DNA of 64,000 bases from Siphonodentalium dalli (taxonomy: Eukaryota > Mollusca > Scaphopoda > Gadilida > Siphonodentaliidae). A program made the position numbers and the translations under genes. The stretch spans positions 47,284,194-47,348,193 of the forward strand of contig CP136069.1 of NCBI GenBank assembly GCA_032622095.1, written 5' to 3'. The notes beneath the pieces are model-generated. The model was not told the origin of the DNA, ran no database searches, and saw only the letters and a program-made list of their open reading frames with translations. Position 1 is the first letter of the stretch. Each line of letters begins with the position of its first letter. Shown in pieces: positions 1 through 10,792 of the stretch.

Positions 1-492
1 ACTCTATTTTGTACCATGTGATGGGTAAGTTCTTCTCAAAATGGTTAAGTTCTACGTTTTCGATGGAATAAAATGGATGTTTTTGCAAAAGTCATTTCAA
101 TTTGAATGGTCACGCGTTCACGGGTTGTTTTTGGATGCTTTTGGACTTGGGCAGATGAAGGAATCACGGCGTACATGTATCTAGCGTTTTCTCTGCCTAT
201 TGTTGGGTTCGACACCATTTCCACTGCTATTTTCTGTACTTATAAGTTAAACACGCCTCGTTGGTAGGGGCGGGAGGAACCTTGGGTAGTGGGTGGGCGG
301 GTATTGCTCAGATGAAATATACATTTATAACATTGTGAACAAGACCAGATTTCGATGAAAACAGTCATTATTCATTTCGCCATTGGAGCTGTATGGCTAG
401 TTAATCGCCATCAATTCTGTTCTATCTCTAACTCTATGGTTAATTAACATTGGTCAAACACCATAAAGGCAATGCAATGAATGAAATAGATT
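1..492. other. unannotated flank
   Basis: No convincing open frame, splice pair or repeat structure was recognised here. A G-rich patch near 265-300 has no clear partner. This stretch is simply left flank to the inverted-repeat element that follows. Confidence 0.5.
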
Positions 493-1027
493 AGTGTGGG
501 GGCAAGTGTTCAAAAACTGGTTCCTTGTATACTTTTTTAGTAGAAGCATGGCATGTATATTTTCAACATCAGGATGGGTTGTGCTAAATAATTGGACTCT
601 ATTCCAATTTGTTAATGTCACGTGAGCTCCAAATCCAAGATGGCTGCCATCACAAGCAAAAATCGGGATATTTTCGAGGACTTTTGCCCATATTTTTGAG
701 CAAATCTACCACAAATAGCCGCGATATGTCCCCAAATCATCCGATCCACTTGCCTTTATGGTTTACTGGTTTAGTCGAAACAGCAGATGTGCTCAGGAAG
801 GTCAGAGTAAACATTATGGGTTGTTTAGCGATTTCCGCTTTGAGGGCTAGGGGTGATTTACAAGCCGTTTTTCACCATATCGGTACCCTTTCATCTTGTT
901 CTACTTCCGGCTCGATACAAAATTGGAATAGAGTCTTAAAAATCCCTCCAAACTGAATAGGTTATGAAAATCATAGTGGCTTGCTTCTACTAAAAAAGTA
1001 TACAAGATCTACATTTGCCCCCACACT
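493..1027. mobile_element. 535-bp inverted-repeat element (MITE-like)
   Basis: The left end reads AGTGTGGGGGCAAG and the right end is its reverse complement (CCCCCACACT ending at 1027). The match continues for about 45 bases through CTTGTATACTTTTTTAGTA, with a roughly 10-base insertion in the left arm. A second internal inverted pair, GACTCTATTCCAAT near 596 and ATTGGAATAGAGTC near 922, makes the element fold further. The flanks share ATT, which could be a 3-bp target duplication. There is no transposase; the open frame inside (609-956) shows no family features. It is probably a non-autonomous DNA transposon. Confidence 0.65.
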
Positions 1028-1396
1028 ATTATATCATCACTTTGGTATACAATTAAGTGTGAATATCAGGGATTGTATATTGTCTTAAGTCATCACATCT
1101 GGGTAACACATTTCTGAATGTATACATATTATTTAATGAAATAATATTCTCAAGTCCAACTTAAATGTGTGTTCTTCTATTTTAGAGAAAGAGAAGAATC
1201 GCACAAATAATTTAATAGTCATCATCATGTGTTTATTTGAAAATGAAGCAAGCAAACAAATGCATAGCATTTAGGTACATAGAATTATAGATAGTATTCA
1301 TATTGTATAAATACAAAAATAAAAATACAGGTTTACTCAAAATATTTAGATACAATGTAAAACAACATTTTCTACAATTAATGATCAAAACAACTT
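1028..1396. other. AT-rich spacer, nothing recognised
   Basis: AT-rich sequence between the small inverted-repeat element and the C-terminal end of the Polinton polymerase. I see no open frame of note. It may contain the Polinton right terminus, but I cannot define a terminal repeat. Confidence 0.4.
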
Positions 1397-3262
1397 TCAT
1401 TTATTCGCCAGTGCCCATGACTCAAAGTAGAAAAACCATCTTGCAAGACATCTCTTAGAATCAAAAGAGCATATCGCTCTCTTGCTAAATGTGGCACAGA
1501 ACAAATGATGCTCTTCATTCAAAATGCGTTTTGATTTTGTCATACACATATTATCGTTTAGTAGACTTTCACGGTATTGCTCATGTCTCAATTTGAACTT
1601 TTTGGTATTCCTTTCGCAGTTTGCTTGCTTTTATTACCATATAAATATGATTTTGCCTGTAAACCAACAAATTCTGAAATGGGAACACCAATACTCTCAT
1701 CTTTCATTACACCCACCTTACTCGTGTTATTTTCTGAATAAAGATCATGATAGGTTGGATACTTACTTGTATTAAAACATTGCATGTTAAACTTCATATC
1801 TAGATATCTATTTTCGGTTTCTATCTTGTACACCAATGAATCTGTATCAGTAAACAGCAAGCGAGCCTTTGCACCGTAAATATGTCTTACCAATCCATTA
1901 TGACACTGATACATGAGTAGTTTAGATAAATCAAAAACTGCCATACCAACATAAACTGGCTTATACATTTTGAGGTTAACTTTTTGACACTCTGCACCAA
2001 CAAGATCTTCATTGAAAATCTTGAAACTCATGAAAGATGATTTGGAAATATATTTTTTTAACTTCTTTTCCTGATGAATTAATGTTATGTTACTTCTTTT
2101 GCGCAGTGACTCCATTGACTTCCCAAATATGATATTAAGGAGTTTATGAAAATTTCGAGTATACTCATTCTTTGGCAGGGTACGTTTAGATGTATTGAAA
2201 TCAATGTATGGTTTTATCCAAGCTGACTGTTCAAATTTAATTCCTCGATGAATTTTTACCATTTTCATTCCCATTTCTTAATAGAATTTTAAATTTCTAT
2301 AATGCACCACACAATTTTGCTTATCATTGAGATTTGGTGTCAAATTTCCACCCAATGTAGGAGCATATCCCAATGATTGTAGGTGTTCCCAAAATGAGCA
2401 AGTTATTTTTTTCGGGTGCCAAGGAATAGCAATTATGTTCATCATTAAGTTTTTTGTAGAAAGATTCTCTTGGTGGCAATTCAGTTTCAATGAATTGTTG
2501 ACTACTTTTCATGTAATTATATGGATAAACATTTTTTCTACCTAACAATTGACATTGATAGTCTGTAAATCTATTGTTTCTAAGAAATGGAAATTTATAA
2601 CCAGTTTCCTGTTTTAGATTTTCAACTAAATTTGCCAATGATACATTAAAAAACTGATAGCTATCATTACATCTTAAATTACCTAACGAGAATGAGATAT
2701 AATTCTCCATATTGCTTGGAATGCAGAATATGTCTTCCTGTTTAAACAATCCAATGGCTTGACATTTTATGTGAGCATCAAATCTTTTTAAATTGTGAAA
2801 AAATGACTGGTATGAATTAAGGTGGTTTCCTTTGTAGATTACATCTATTACAAAGTGCATTCAAAAAGTCGCCAGTCAAATGAGAGTGGTTTCTAACTTT
2901 TGTTTAACTTCTTCTGTGAATTTAACTCTGCATAATGGACAGTATCTTGTATTTCGAAATATTCTCTCTTCTGTGGATATAACCATTTATTTTTCATCAG
3001 TCAATATAGAAAGTATTTCCTCTTATTCTTCAATGAGGCTTTCAAGAACATGTTCAACCAGGTTTTAATCAGACTTGGTTTCGTTTGTCGATCATCACTC
3101 ACACTTATCTCTCAGATTATTGAGGAATTGTTCTTCTGTAACATTTTCAACAAGAGCTAAGTCCTCAAAATTAATTTCAGAATACAGCTTGTCTATAATA
3201 TTGTTCCAATCCATAACACTGAGAAAGATCCTAAATTTGAAATATGAACACAAAACAGCTAC
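1397..3262 (-). pseudogene. Polinton family B DNA polymerase, broken
   Basis: This is the protein-primed replicative polymerase of a Polinton. Reading down the minus strand, the N-terminal part (about 3260-2880) has a CPLC half of a zinc-binding motif and several stops. The 3'-5' exonuclease part (2860-2324) keeps FFHNLKRFDAH, the Exo II-type motif, and YPYNYM. The palm part (2274-1588) keeps FGKSMESLRKR and the catalytic DTDS motif followed by LVYKIET. The C-terminal tail (1591-1397) keeps SFDSKRC, which matches the usual DDKRY block with changed residues. At least three frame changes separate these pieces, and in-frame stops occur in the N-terminal part. The family's usual length is about 1,000 residues or more, so part is missing. 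The catalytic aspartates of the DTDS motif survive. Confidence 0.85.
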
Positions 3263-3280
3263 ATATTAAACCGAATGGCC

Positions 3281-5035
3281 GGATTCGTCATCTCCAGTTT
3301 AAACCTCCGAGTTTAAACCGGGTTTAAACCTACATTGGCGTTCCAGCCAAACCAGCTCTAAGGGGGTGTTTTTGTCGTTCAGTTGACAGCTAATTGACAA
3401 CTCAATTCGGTGATATGAGCATGCAGACAAACCACCCTCTTACTAATCGGACCAAAAGACACGCCGATATAATGGTTATTGACACGTCAAAAATTATCGT
3501 GAACGCATGCAGGCTCGATGGATTAATTCATTGAGAGACAAGTATCGCTCATGGACCATTAAACCGATCACATTCTGGATTTAAATCATTCTAACAAAGG
3601 GCATGTCTCTCATCACGTGTTTCACGCGTTGTTGATCACTTTGTGGTAGATTCTCTGCAAGATGCTTTACCAGCAAAGACAAAATTTGGTGTATTTACAT
3701 GTTTGTCTGTTTGCAACTGTTCTTCAATACACCTGGACCGATTTCATTCAAATTATGTGTGGTGAATCGGATGGTATAACATCGTTACGTTTTAAAAAAT
3801 GAAATGAAAAAATGGTGTTGTTAAATTGAGTAAGGCGTTGAATCTAACAAGCATAATTTAAAATTTAAATTAATATTGTTTTGTATTAAATTTAATAAAA
3901 TATTTTTTTAAATTAAAATGTTCAAATGATCAAAATGTGCGCAAAGGTGTCGCAGGCTCCTATCACAAAAGGGGCCTCAGGCCCCTCTGACATTGAATAA
4001 AGGCTCCATAATCGAGTTAATCCTGGACCAATAGGTCAGTCAAGTAAAGGCAATTTGCTTATGAGTGCACACCAGAAGAAGCATCTGAACAGTTGGAAGT
4101 GGGAAATCATGCACATGGGCAGCTTTTAATAAAGAAATATATTACCTGCATTGCTTTTTTTTCAATGTAATTAATTTCCCATCATGCAGAAAATCAAAAA
4201 GTTCCCAGGTTTTGAACTGATGGAATATTATGGGCATAGCCAGAGTAGAGCTTTGTGGCATGATCTACATCAAAATAAGTTATCAAATTGACTCATATAG
4301 CAATATTAGTTTAGGATTGCAAACTATGTATAGCATATCAGGACATGCAGTAGCATCGTTTTGGTGTAAAAATAAAAACGTTGAACATTCAAATTAATTC
4401 GTAGAAAACTCCAGTATATGTGATTGCCACAAGCCAAACAAAAAACCACAAGATAGTTGTAAAAATCACATTGAAAGAACATGTTCATATATGAGCAAAG
4501 ATCGTATGCGAATGAATCAACTCTGACATGATAACACCAGTAGGCAGTCGCCACTTAGATACGCCCTCACTCAAGATTATTTACAGCTCCACCATTTGAC
4601 TGATTGTTTGAAAATTCTAAAACGCGTTGAAGAAAAGAAGGATTCGTCACCTCAAGTTTAGCCTCAGTAAAGCTGGTTTAGCTTTAGCTGGAATGTCGAA
4701 CTAGATGGTTTAGTTGCTGGTTTAAGCTTATAAAACATAAACAAAATACGCTTTATAGGTGTGAGTCCTTCTCGCTTATAGGTTTCCAATCAAAATGTAA
4801 TTATTGATTTTCGCAATCAATAAAACGAGGCAGTCCGCATTAGGAAAGTATGATTAATTATCTCGACGATACAGAGAAACTACTGCTAAACCACTGGTAT
4901 GACTGGACCAGGTTTAAACCAGAGATGACGAATGCTTCTCTTAGACCTGTGATCTCAGGTTTAAACCAAAGATTTTACTGACTGCCATCGTTTAAACCTA
5001 GAGTTCTAGAGTTTTAAACCTGAGATGACGAATCC
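3281..5035. mobile_element. 1.75-kb inverted-repeat element (GGATTCGTCATCTC family)
   Basis: The left end reads GGATTCGTCATCTCCAGTTT and the right end is the inverted counterpart, AAACCTGAGATGACGAATCC, ending at 5035. Multiple GTTTAAAC words occur next to both ends. No transposase is visible inside, so it is a non-autonomous DNA transposon. It lies within the Polinton block, so it probably inserted after the Polinton. A smaller relative with the same ends is nested at 4640-4934. Related but diverged ends occur at 13827 and 15757. Confidence 0.7.
4640..4934. mobile_element. nested 295-bp MITE of the same family
   Basis: The ends GGATTCGTCACCTCAAGTTT and the inverted TTTAAACCAGAGATGACGAAT match those of the enclosing element. 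The interior is short and non-coding. It is either a deletion derivative nested in its relative or a duplicated terminus. Confidence 0.6.
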
Positions 5036-5605
5036 AGCCAGTGAATTTCCCCATTGGAGATTGGTAAGAAACACATCATAACCGGTGCTATATTTATTTG
5101 AAGTGTGGCATTGATATGAATCACATTAACATACATATGTTACATTGAACACAATAATAATATATAGATTTAGATAAATTAATGATGGTATGATAACAGT
5201 AAACACACATGTTACAACAAACACATGGTTATATACAGGTTGCAGAATATATCAAAACAATCATGTTAAATATGGATGAATAATGAAATAATAGAACAAA
5301 ATACCCATGCTACTTAGGTCCAATCTAGTTTTGGTATATACCGCTCTAGCCATCCTGAAAATCAATTTGTTTCCCAATCAGATATGTTAGGTTCATCATC
5401 ATAATCAAGCTTCCCTCTATATGGTTTGTGATTTGTTTCTGCAGCCATTCTCAGAGAGCTGATGAGACTTAAACTGAGTGTCTATAGTCAATTTAAGAGT
5501 TAGATAAATGAAGAAAAATGTTATGTCCACAATTCGTATACACTAATTTAATTTAATCGTGTGATTACAGGGTGAATGTTGGCTGCTAATTGGTTGTATT
5601 TTACA
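5036..5605. other. AT-rich Polinton interior, no gene seen
   Basis: AT-rich sequence between the inserted element and the next minus-strand frame. No conserved Polinton motif could be recognised; a badly decayed gene could be hidden here. Confidence 0.35.
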
Positions 5606-5878
5606 TTATGCCATTTTTAATCTCTTCCACCTTTTTGTAACCCAACTAGTTTTGTTGGCAATATGTGGTAATTCGTGATCATTTAATGAGTTGGCAGTTG
5701 GGCTTTTTAATAAAGTATCGTTATAATTATCCTGGGCTGTGTCATCAGAATAAATAATGTGGTTTGATATTTTTGTATACATGATGTGTTTAACATTATT
5801 CATTTTTGAATTCACTATTTCTTCTTTGACTGTTTTCATCTGAGATTTGCTGTATGTGTTGCTGCTGCCCTTGATCAA
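5606..5878 (-). CDS. unknown 90-aa frame within Polinton
   Basis: An open frame of 90 codons on the same strand as the Polinton genes. It is rich in Asn, Lys, Ser and Asp, ends in the basic stretch KRWKRLKMA, and shows no membrane segment or known motif. I do not recognise a family. Its position next to the small virion-type protein and ATPase suggests it is the remnant of a minor structural or accessory Polinton gene, but this rests on position alone. Confidence 0.3.
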   Translation of the reverse strand: MIKGSSNTYSKSQMKTVKEEIVNSKMNNVKHIMYTKISNHIIYSDDTAQDNYNDTLLKSPTANSLNDHELPHIANKTSWVTKRWKRLKMA

Positions 5879-5945
5879 TCCTTCTCTATGTTGGATATAA
5901 TTGTTTTCATCTTCTCATACTTTAACTTTGGAACCAATACCATCT

Positions 5946-6300
5946 CTAAAAATCAATAAAGTGCTTGAGAATGTCCTGAGAAATTGGTGGTAAAATCTTC
6001 ACAATTTTAGATAGTAAATTGAGTCTTACCCTATGTAATTTAAATTTAGCATAATAGCATAAATCAGTTGACTCAATTGTTTCTTGTATTTCTTCCGCAA
6101 TTGTACGAACTTTGTTGCAACAGTGATTGTTCCACCAAGAATGTTGAATACACATTCGATGATGAATTTAGTTTTTTAGTTATACATTTCAACACATGCT
6201 TTCGCCACACATAGGATGGTTGTTGTAAACTTTCTAGCAATGCATTCTGTTTCTTGATTAGCTGCATCGTTCTGATCATGTTTCGCTGTAAATAACTATC
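5946..6300 (-). pseudogene. small Polinton-type protein, frameshifted
   Basis: Two overlapping minus-strand frames (6279-6073 and 6155-5946) together resemble a short basic protein often found in Polinton and adintovirus-like elements. That protein starts with a QLIKKQNALLESLQ-type helix and continues through a Leu/Lys-rich segment to a C-terminal hydrophobic block, here LLSKIVKILPPI. The change of frame near 6100 and a stop show that it is broken. The family assignment is from memory of its layout and is tentative; no catalytic motif is expected. Confidence 0.35.
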
Positions 6301-6346
6301 CTCACCATGATATGTTTATATTCGTCTTCTCTGTTTGGGTGCACAT

Positions 6347-6640
6347 CTATAATAAGGTATCCAAACTGTGTGGATGTAGCTTATAATAGGCACTCTTGAA
6401 AAAAGCATATTTATTAGGGAATAATTGACTACCAAGGGTCATAACCTGCCTTGGTTCCCAAATCATCATATTGTGGTTGGACAGCACTATAACAGTAGTA
6501 AATAATATCCACATGCTGTGTAAACATTCCATTTACATTTTCTATAATACTTTTTGTGAAGTTTGTTTTTCCTGACTGTACATCCAGCAACTAAAATGTT
6601 TGCGAAAAACGTATGGAACAGTGATGTGTGATTCCACCAT
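6347..6640 (-). pseudogene. Polinton packaging ATPase (FtsK/HerA type), broken
   Basis: On the minus strand near 6600 the sequence encodes NILVAGCT, the start of a P-loop. A frameshift falls inside the Walker A motif, and the SGKTNF half continues in another frame from about 6570. Downstream in that frame a YYCYS block is followed by a stop near 6440. This pattern is typical of the genome-packaging ATPase of Polintons and related DNA viruses. Only the first third of the usual 220-280 residues is recognisable. The lesion in the nucleotide-binding loop means it cannot be active. Confidence 0.72.
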
Positions 6641-6709
6641 GATGACTCCATGATTGCTTTTATACATTTGGACTTTCAAACTTGGTGTTCATTCATAAAT
6701 TATATCTCT

Positions 6710-7842
6710 ATGTTGTTATCTCAAAATATGCAGGAAATTGTCCATATATCATACATGCAGTATTTTCTGGTAGTGGTTCATTAAACTGAATATCTAAACG
6801 AGTATTTGAAGTTCTTATTAAACTGGTAAAACTCTTGTTTGTGTAGCTTGGTTCCGGTTTGAAGCAATATATAGTGTAACCACGTGGGCAATCATCGAGG
6901 TCAGTATGAATACCAGAGTTTTGTCATCTTTCCATTTGAGAATGCTTGTGTAACTGGGAATATATGTGTCTTGCTTTCCTCTGAATTTAACTTCGAGTTG
7001 TGATCCATTGACTGGTACCACATCAGAATAAAGTGCGATACTGTTTGCTTTATATTTTTTGAAATTGAAGGGTTCAGTGAGTAACTAGCTGAAAAAGCTG
7101 CACTGTTAATCAAGCCCACAACTAATTTAATAGGTTTCATAGTTTGAAATGTATCATCAGAGACGAAAGAAGTTTGCCCTTTGCCAATTGTCATTATGTT
7201 TACATTGCTTCTTATAAATGGGTATTTTACATTTATATATTTCATGATTTCCGCTTGTGCAAGGACTACTGCTGGATTCAATTTAATGTTCATAGCCTTA
7301 CAGGCAATGTCTATAGAAATTTTAAAATTAGGTAAGGTCTCAGATTTAACTTTATTTGTACCGCAACTTGGTTCAAAATATATCTCATCCATTGAACCAG
7401 CAGTATCTTTATGAAATAGCTGAGCTTCTAGTGTTATTGTTGAGCTTTCATGCCATAGTTCAATAATGCAATAAAATTGATTTGTATGGATAATAAACAT
7501 TTCCTGGAATAATATTGTTACTTTGTAGAGAAATGTCCACTTGACTAAATAATGAGTGGAGAAAATTATTTATAGGTGAAACAGTCTCTTTGAAACTTTA
7601 GATCAATCGGCTTTCATAATTCTCAGTTTGATGTAGAGAAGTGAATTCTTCAAGTCAAGATGATGTAGTCCATTTTGAGTAGATATTGAGAACTCCACTG
7701 GACCATCTCTGGTTATCTGTGACACAGGTCTACACTCATGCACATACATTTTATCTACAGCGGTTTGTGTTTTTGGTATTGCAAAGAGCAATAACACTTT
7801 GGGTCCACCTTCAAGGAAGACTGATCTGTCAAGCATAGCCAT
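6710..7842 (-). pseudogene. Polinton double-jelly-roll major capsid protein, broken
   Basis: The N-terminal part (7842-7603) has FAIPKTQTAVDK, then GPVEFSIS and LDLKNSLLYIKLRI, which match the first strands of the Polinton capsid protein. The middle (7500-6901) has LFHKDTAGSMD and KLNPAVVLAQAEIM, followed by GLINSAAFSASYSLNP. The C-terminal part continues in another frame to about 6710 with a PSYTNKSF-type block and ends in a short beta-rich segment. At least two frame changes occur and part of the first jelly roll (7500-7603) is lost or scrambled. The usual length is about 500-650 residues, against roughly 370 recognisable here. It would form the capsomer of the virion-like form. Confidence 0.78.
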
Positions 7843-7876
7843 ACTTGTTTTTAATTTGTAAATATATCTTCAGTGT

Positions 7877-8080
7877 TCACTTTAATTTTATGGATTTTTT
7901 ACTTTTGGTCGACTTTGTAATTTTTACGCACTGTTTTCGTTTCCTTGAATGACTTTTAGTGGTAGAACTTGATGGTGTTTCTCTTTTCAGTTCATCTTTC
8001 ACTTGTTCTATGGTCTTTATCATTGGATATGTTAGCTTGAGTTCAATCTTAGTACACGTCGGTGCTTTTCCTTGTTTCAC
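7877..8080 (-). CDS. basic tail protein upstream of capsid gene
   Basis: A 67-codon frame ending in a very basic tail (SRKRKQCVKITKSTKSKKS). It lies immediately upstream of the capsid gene in the direction of transcription. Related-looking sequence extends up to about 8300 with stops. It resembles a DNA-binding or minor capsid protein tail, but I do not recognise the family. The gap to the capsid start is about 35 bases. Confidence 0.3.
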   Translation of the reverse strand: MKQGKAPTCTKIELKLTYPMIKTIEQVKDELKRETPSSSTTKSHSRKRKQCVKITKSTKSKKSIKLK

Positions 8081-8611
8081 TCTCTTGATTTGTGCTGTCT
8101 CTGCACTTGGTTTTATAGTGCTCTACCCAGACTCTAGCATCTGGTATGTAGATGCTTCTGCTCTTTGTGGTATTTTACGAAAATGAAACACAATTGATAC
8201 TGGTTCTGTGAGAAATGTAGCTCGTTTATCAAGGTGGACATATATATACACATTGGTGGAATCAGGTGGATGTCAGTTCACTAACTCTGACTTTCATGAA
8301 ACGATTGTTAGCACTTTCTAAACTCTATGGGGATATGTAACTACTTGAAGTAATTTTCCCTATTGTTGGTTTTTGTTCAGCTCTGATAAGAAGAATGTAT
8401 AATATCAATGTGTACCAATAATTCCCGGAATTTATAGTCTTTTAACTTTTTCCTGTCTGTACACATGTGTGTAAATTCTTCCATGCATACTTCCCATTAT
8501 CCATGTATAATTATATGGATTCTTGGTATATGGTGAATTTGTGTGGTTTATTGTCAGGATAGATGTCATTATAATCATCACTACTAGAATATATGAAAAC
8601 ATCAATATTTT
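8081..8611. other. decayed Polinton interior
   Basis: Minus-strand fragments here have short open stretches broken by stops and no recognisable motif. A second capsid-type (penton) gene would be expected in this neighbourhood, but I cannot show one. Confidence 0.35.
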
Positions 8612-9710
8612 CTACGTATTTATAGATTTTATTTCACTTTCTGAAATCCACTCATTGAATCGAGAATCCCAACCTCTGAATTTCACCAGCCACTGAACTT
8701 TATGATTCACTACACGCTTTTTTATCTTTTGTTCAACCGACCAAAGGCTATTAACATCCTTCTCGACTAGCTGTAATTCATTCTCATAAAAAACAACCAT
8801 GAATTGGTACATCCAGATAATCTCTGAGTTGATATAATGGTATATCAAGGGAATGAAATTTGTTGTCTAGTTTGAATATTTCCTCAGTCCATTGCTCTTG
8901 ATATGATCTACGGAAAATATGTTTTGTGCAAGTGATCCTTACTAGATCATTTTTATTGAATTTATACTTAATTTTGTTTTTGAATATACCCTATGTTTTA
9001 TATATCGAGATACCCACAGTTTGCCCTGGTTAGCTTCATTGCCTTGATTGGTGATATATATCCCAAGGTCCTATGTGGTGTTGAATTATATCCATCTTTA
9101 AATTTTTCCAAAATATCCATAAATTTATAAGTTTGATTTTTATGGAAATATTGAAACATAATTCTCTTTTTTTGTTAATTCTTTCGGCGACAGTTGCACG
9201 AGTTTCGTTATGTACAGGGAACAATGTATATTCATTCCTTAAGAAATGTTGTTATTTTTTTATTAATAAATCCCTTTCCAAAATCTGATCAAATTTTTTT
9301 GTTGGTCTCTCGGAAGTTGCATTAAATATTTGTTTATGCCATCAACAACAGCCACAGCAGTTTTGTTTTTCAAAGGTTGCAACCATAGGAATTTGGAGAA
9401 TACATCTATAACAACTAATAATTATTGTGCACCATTATTAAATTTCTTCAAATTCTGAACAGATAGCAAGTTTTTTTCTCCCAGAGATCCCCAATACCAG
9501 AAACAAGCCAATTCCATCTTTTACGTTTCCTATCCACTTGAGTGTGTATAGTATGACTGTCTTGTTTTCTCGACCATTTTGATATGTATTCTCGGTAAAT
9601 CCATTATTCTGCAAATCTGCATGTAACTTTGTTATTCCAGAAAATGATCCAGAATTTCCAATATTGTAATACTATGAATGTAAGGACTCTTCGTTTGTGG
9701 AATGTGATGC
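8612..9710 (-). pseudogene. Polinton integrase with chromodomain, broken
   Basis: Retroviral-type DDE integrase that inserts Polinton DNA. On the minus strand the N-terminal end near 9690 has a GSFSGITKL-type block. The catalytic core near 9430-9330 keeps VVIDVFSKFLWLQPL, including the second catalytic Asp, and KNKTAVAVVDGI. The third-acid region near 9190 reads TRATVAERINKK, with flanking residues changed. The C-terminal chromodomain (8745-8625) reads WSVEQKIKKRVV, then VKFRGWDSRFNEW. Multiple frameshifts and stops separate these pieces. The chromodomain fusion is the signature Polinton arrangement. Confidence 0.83.
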
Positions 9711-9769
9711 ATCGTCAGCAATAGTATTGTTCTATTTTGATTTCCACCAATAATAGACAATGAATCTTG

Positions 9770-10009
9770 TCAGCAACAGTCACTGTTCAATATTGGTGTG
9801 GTATCCAAGTATGATTGGAGATATAAAATACTTAATTTCATATCACACATTAACTTGAAAATATCTGCATCTATAACACAAGTATTTGCACCTTTATAAA
9901 GAATGAACTGTGTCTTGCCTTGTGTGATTGTTATAGATGTTTTTGAGTCCAGTGTTAACACAATTGTTCCGCTGTTTTTTAATTTAACATCAAAATTCGT
10001 TACCAGCAA
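9770..10009 (-). CDS. unknown 79-aa frame at Polinton edge
   Basis: An open frame of 79 codons, beta-strand rich (GTIVLTLDSKTSITIT, then TQFILYKGANT), on the Polinton strand and just upstream of the integrase. It may be a fragment of an accessory Polinton gene. I do not recognise a family, and both ends look arbitrary. Confidence 0.3.
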   Translation of the reverse strand: MLVTNFDVKLKNSGTIVLTLDSKTSITITQGKTQFILYKGANTCVIDADIFKLMCDMKLSILYLQSYLDTTPILNSDCC

Positions 10010-10792
10010 GTAATTTACTTTGATCCAATTGTGTTTGTGCTATAAGTCAATTTAATTTATAACTTATTTTGATATGTGTTCTCTTACAGGGGCTGAAGTG
10101 GTGCTTGCTATACATACACACAACAAGATGTTGATTGGTTGCAACATATCAGATCAAAGAATTAATATATAACATACACCATGATACTATGTATAGAATA
10201 AATACATTTTAATTTGAGATTATTGTATGCAAATAATTAACTTTAACTTTCCTGCTTGGGTTCTAAGTTAGTACTGATATTCATGGACTTGCACAGACAA
10301 TCACCAGTATGTTTTAAATATTCAATGTTTGATTTGATTTGCATGTATGGACACATACTTAATAATGTCGGAATCATTTAACATAATTTAACACCGTCTC
10401 ACCTATGTCCTTCCTTTTGCACTTTATTTTTAATTTCTTGTTATATCTTAATATATATGCAAATATAGTTCAGAGATGAAAAGTATATCAGAATGGTATA
10501 ATATAAATTTATGAATTTATGTTCTTGAATATATTAACTTATAGATAAAAGTAACTCTTGAAATTATGCAAATGTTCCATCCGATATGATGACATGTAAC
10601 CGCTGTTGTTACAACATGTGGTTAGGTTTTAAAGAAATTGTGCAAATGTTCCATCCGATATGATCAAATGCAACTGATATGATCAAGTGTAACCGCTTTG
10701 TTTACAACATATGGTTCGGTTGTAAAGTGGTGTCGCAGTATTATAGCATTCTCTGCCACTACTTAGCGATGCAAGTCCAAGAATAGCTAGGT
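10010..10792. other. AT-rich spacer with a short direct repeat
   Basis: Contains the word TGCAAATGTTCCATCCGATA twice (about 10568 and 10632), followed each time by ATGATGACATG or ATGATCAAATG and a GTAACCGCT-type block. This is a local tandem duplication of roughly 60-65 bases. No gene is seen. Confidence 0.5.

Larger units (their letters stand above)
1397..10009 (-). mobile_element. degraded Polinton/Maverick element
   Basis: On the minus strand this block holds remnants of the diagnostic Polinton genes: a retroviral-type integrase with a C-terminal chromodomain (8612-9700), a double-jelly-roll major capsid protein (about 6710-7842), an FtsK/HerA-type packaging ATPase (about 6350-6620) and a protein-primed family B DNA polymerase (1397-3262). 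All share one orientation, and nearly all contain frameshifts or stops. A 1.75-kb inverted-repeat element (3281-5035) sits just beyond the polymerase N-terminus. No long terminal inverted repeats could be paired, so the element is probably truncated or too diverged at its ends. Polintons are virus-like DNA transposons; this copy cannot be functional. Confidence 0.85.
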
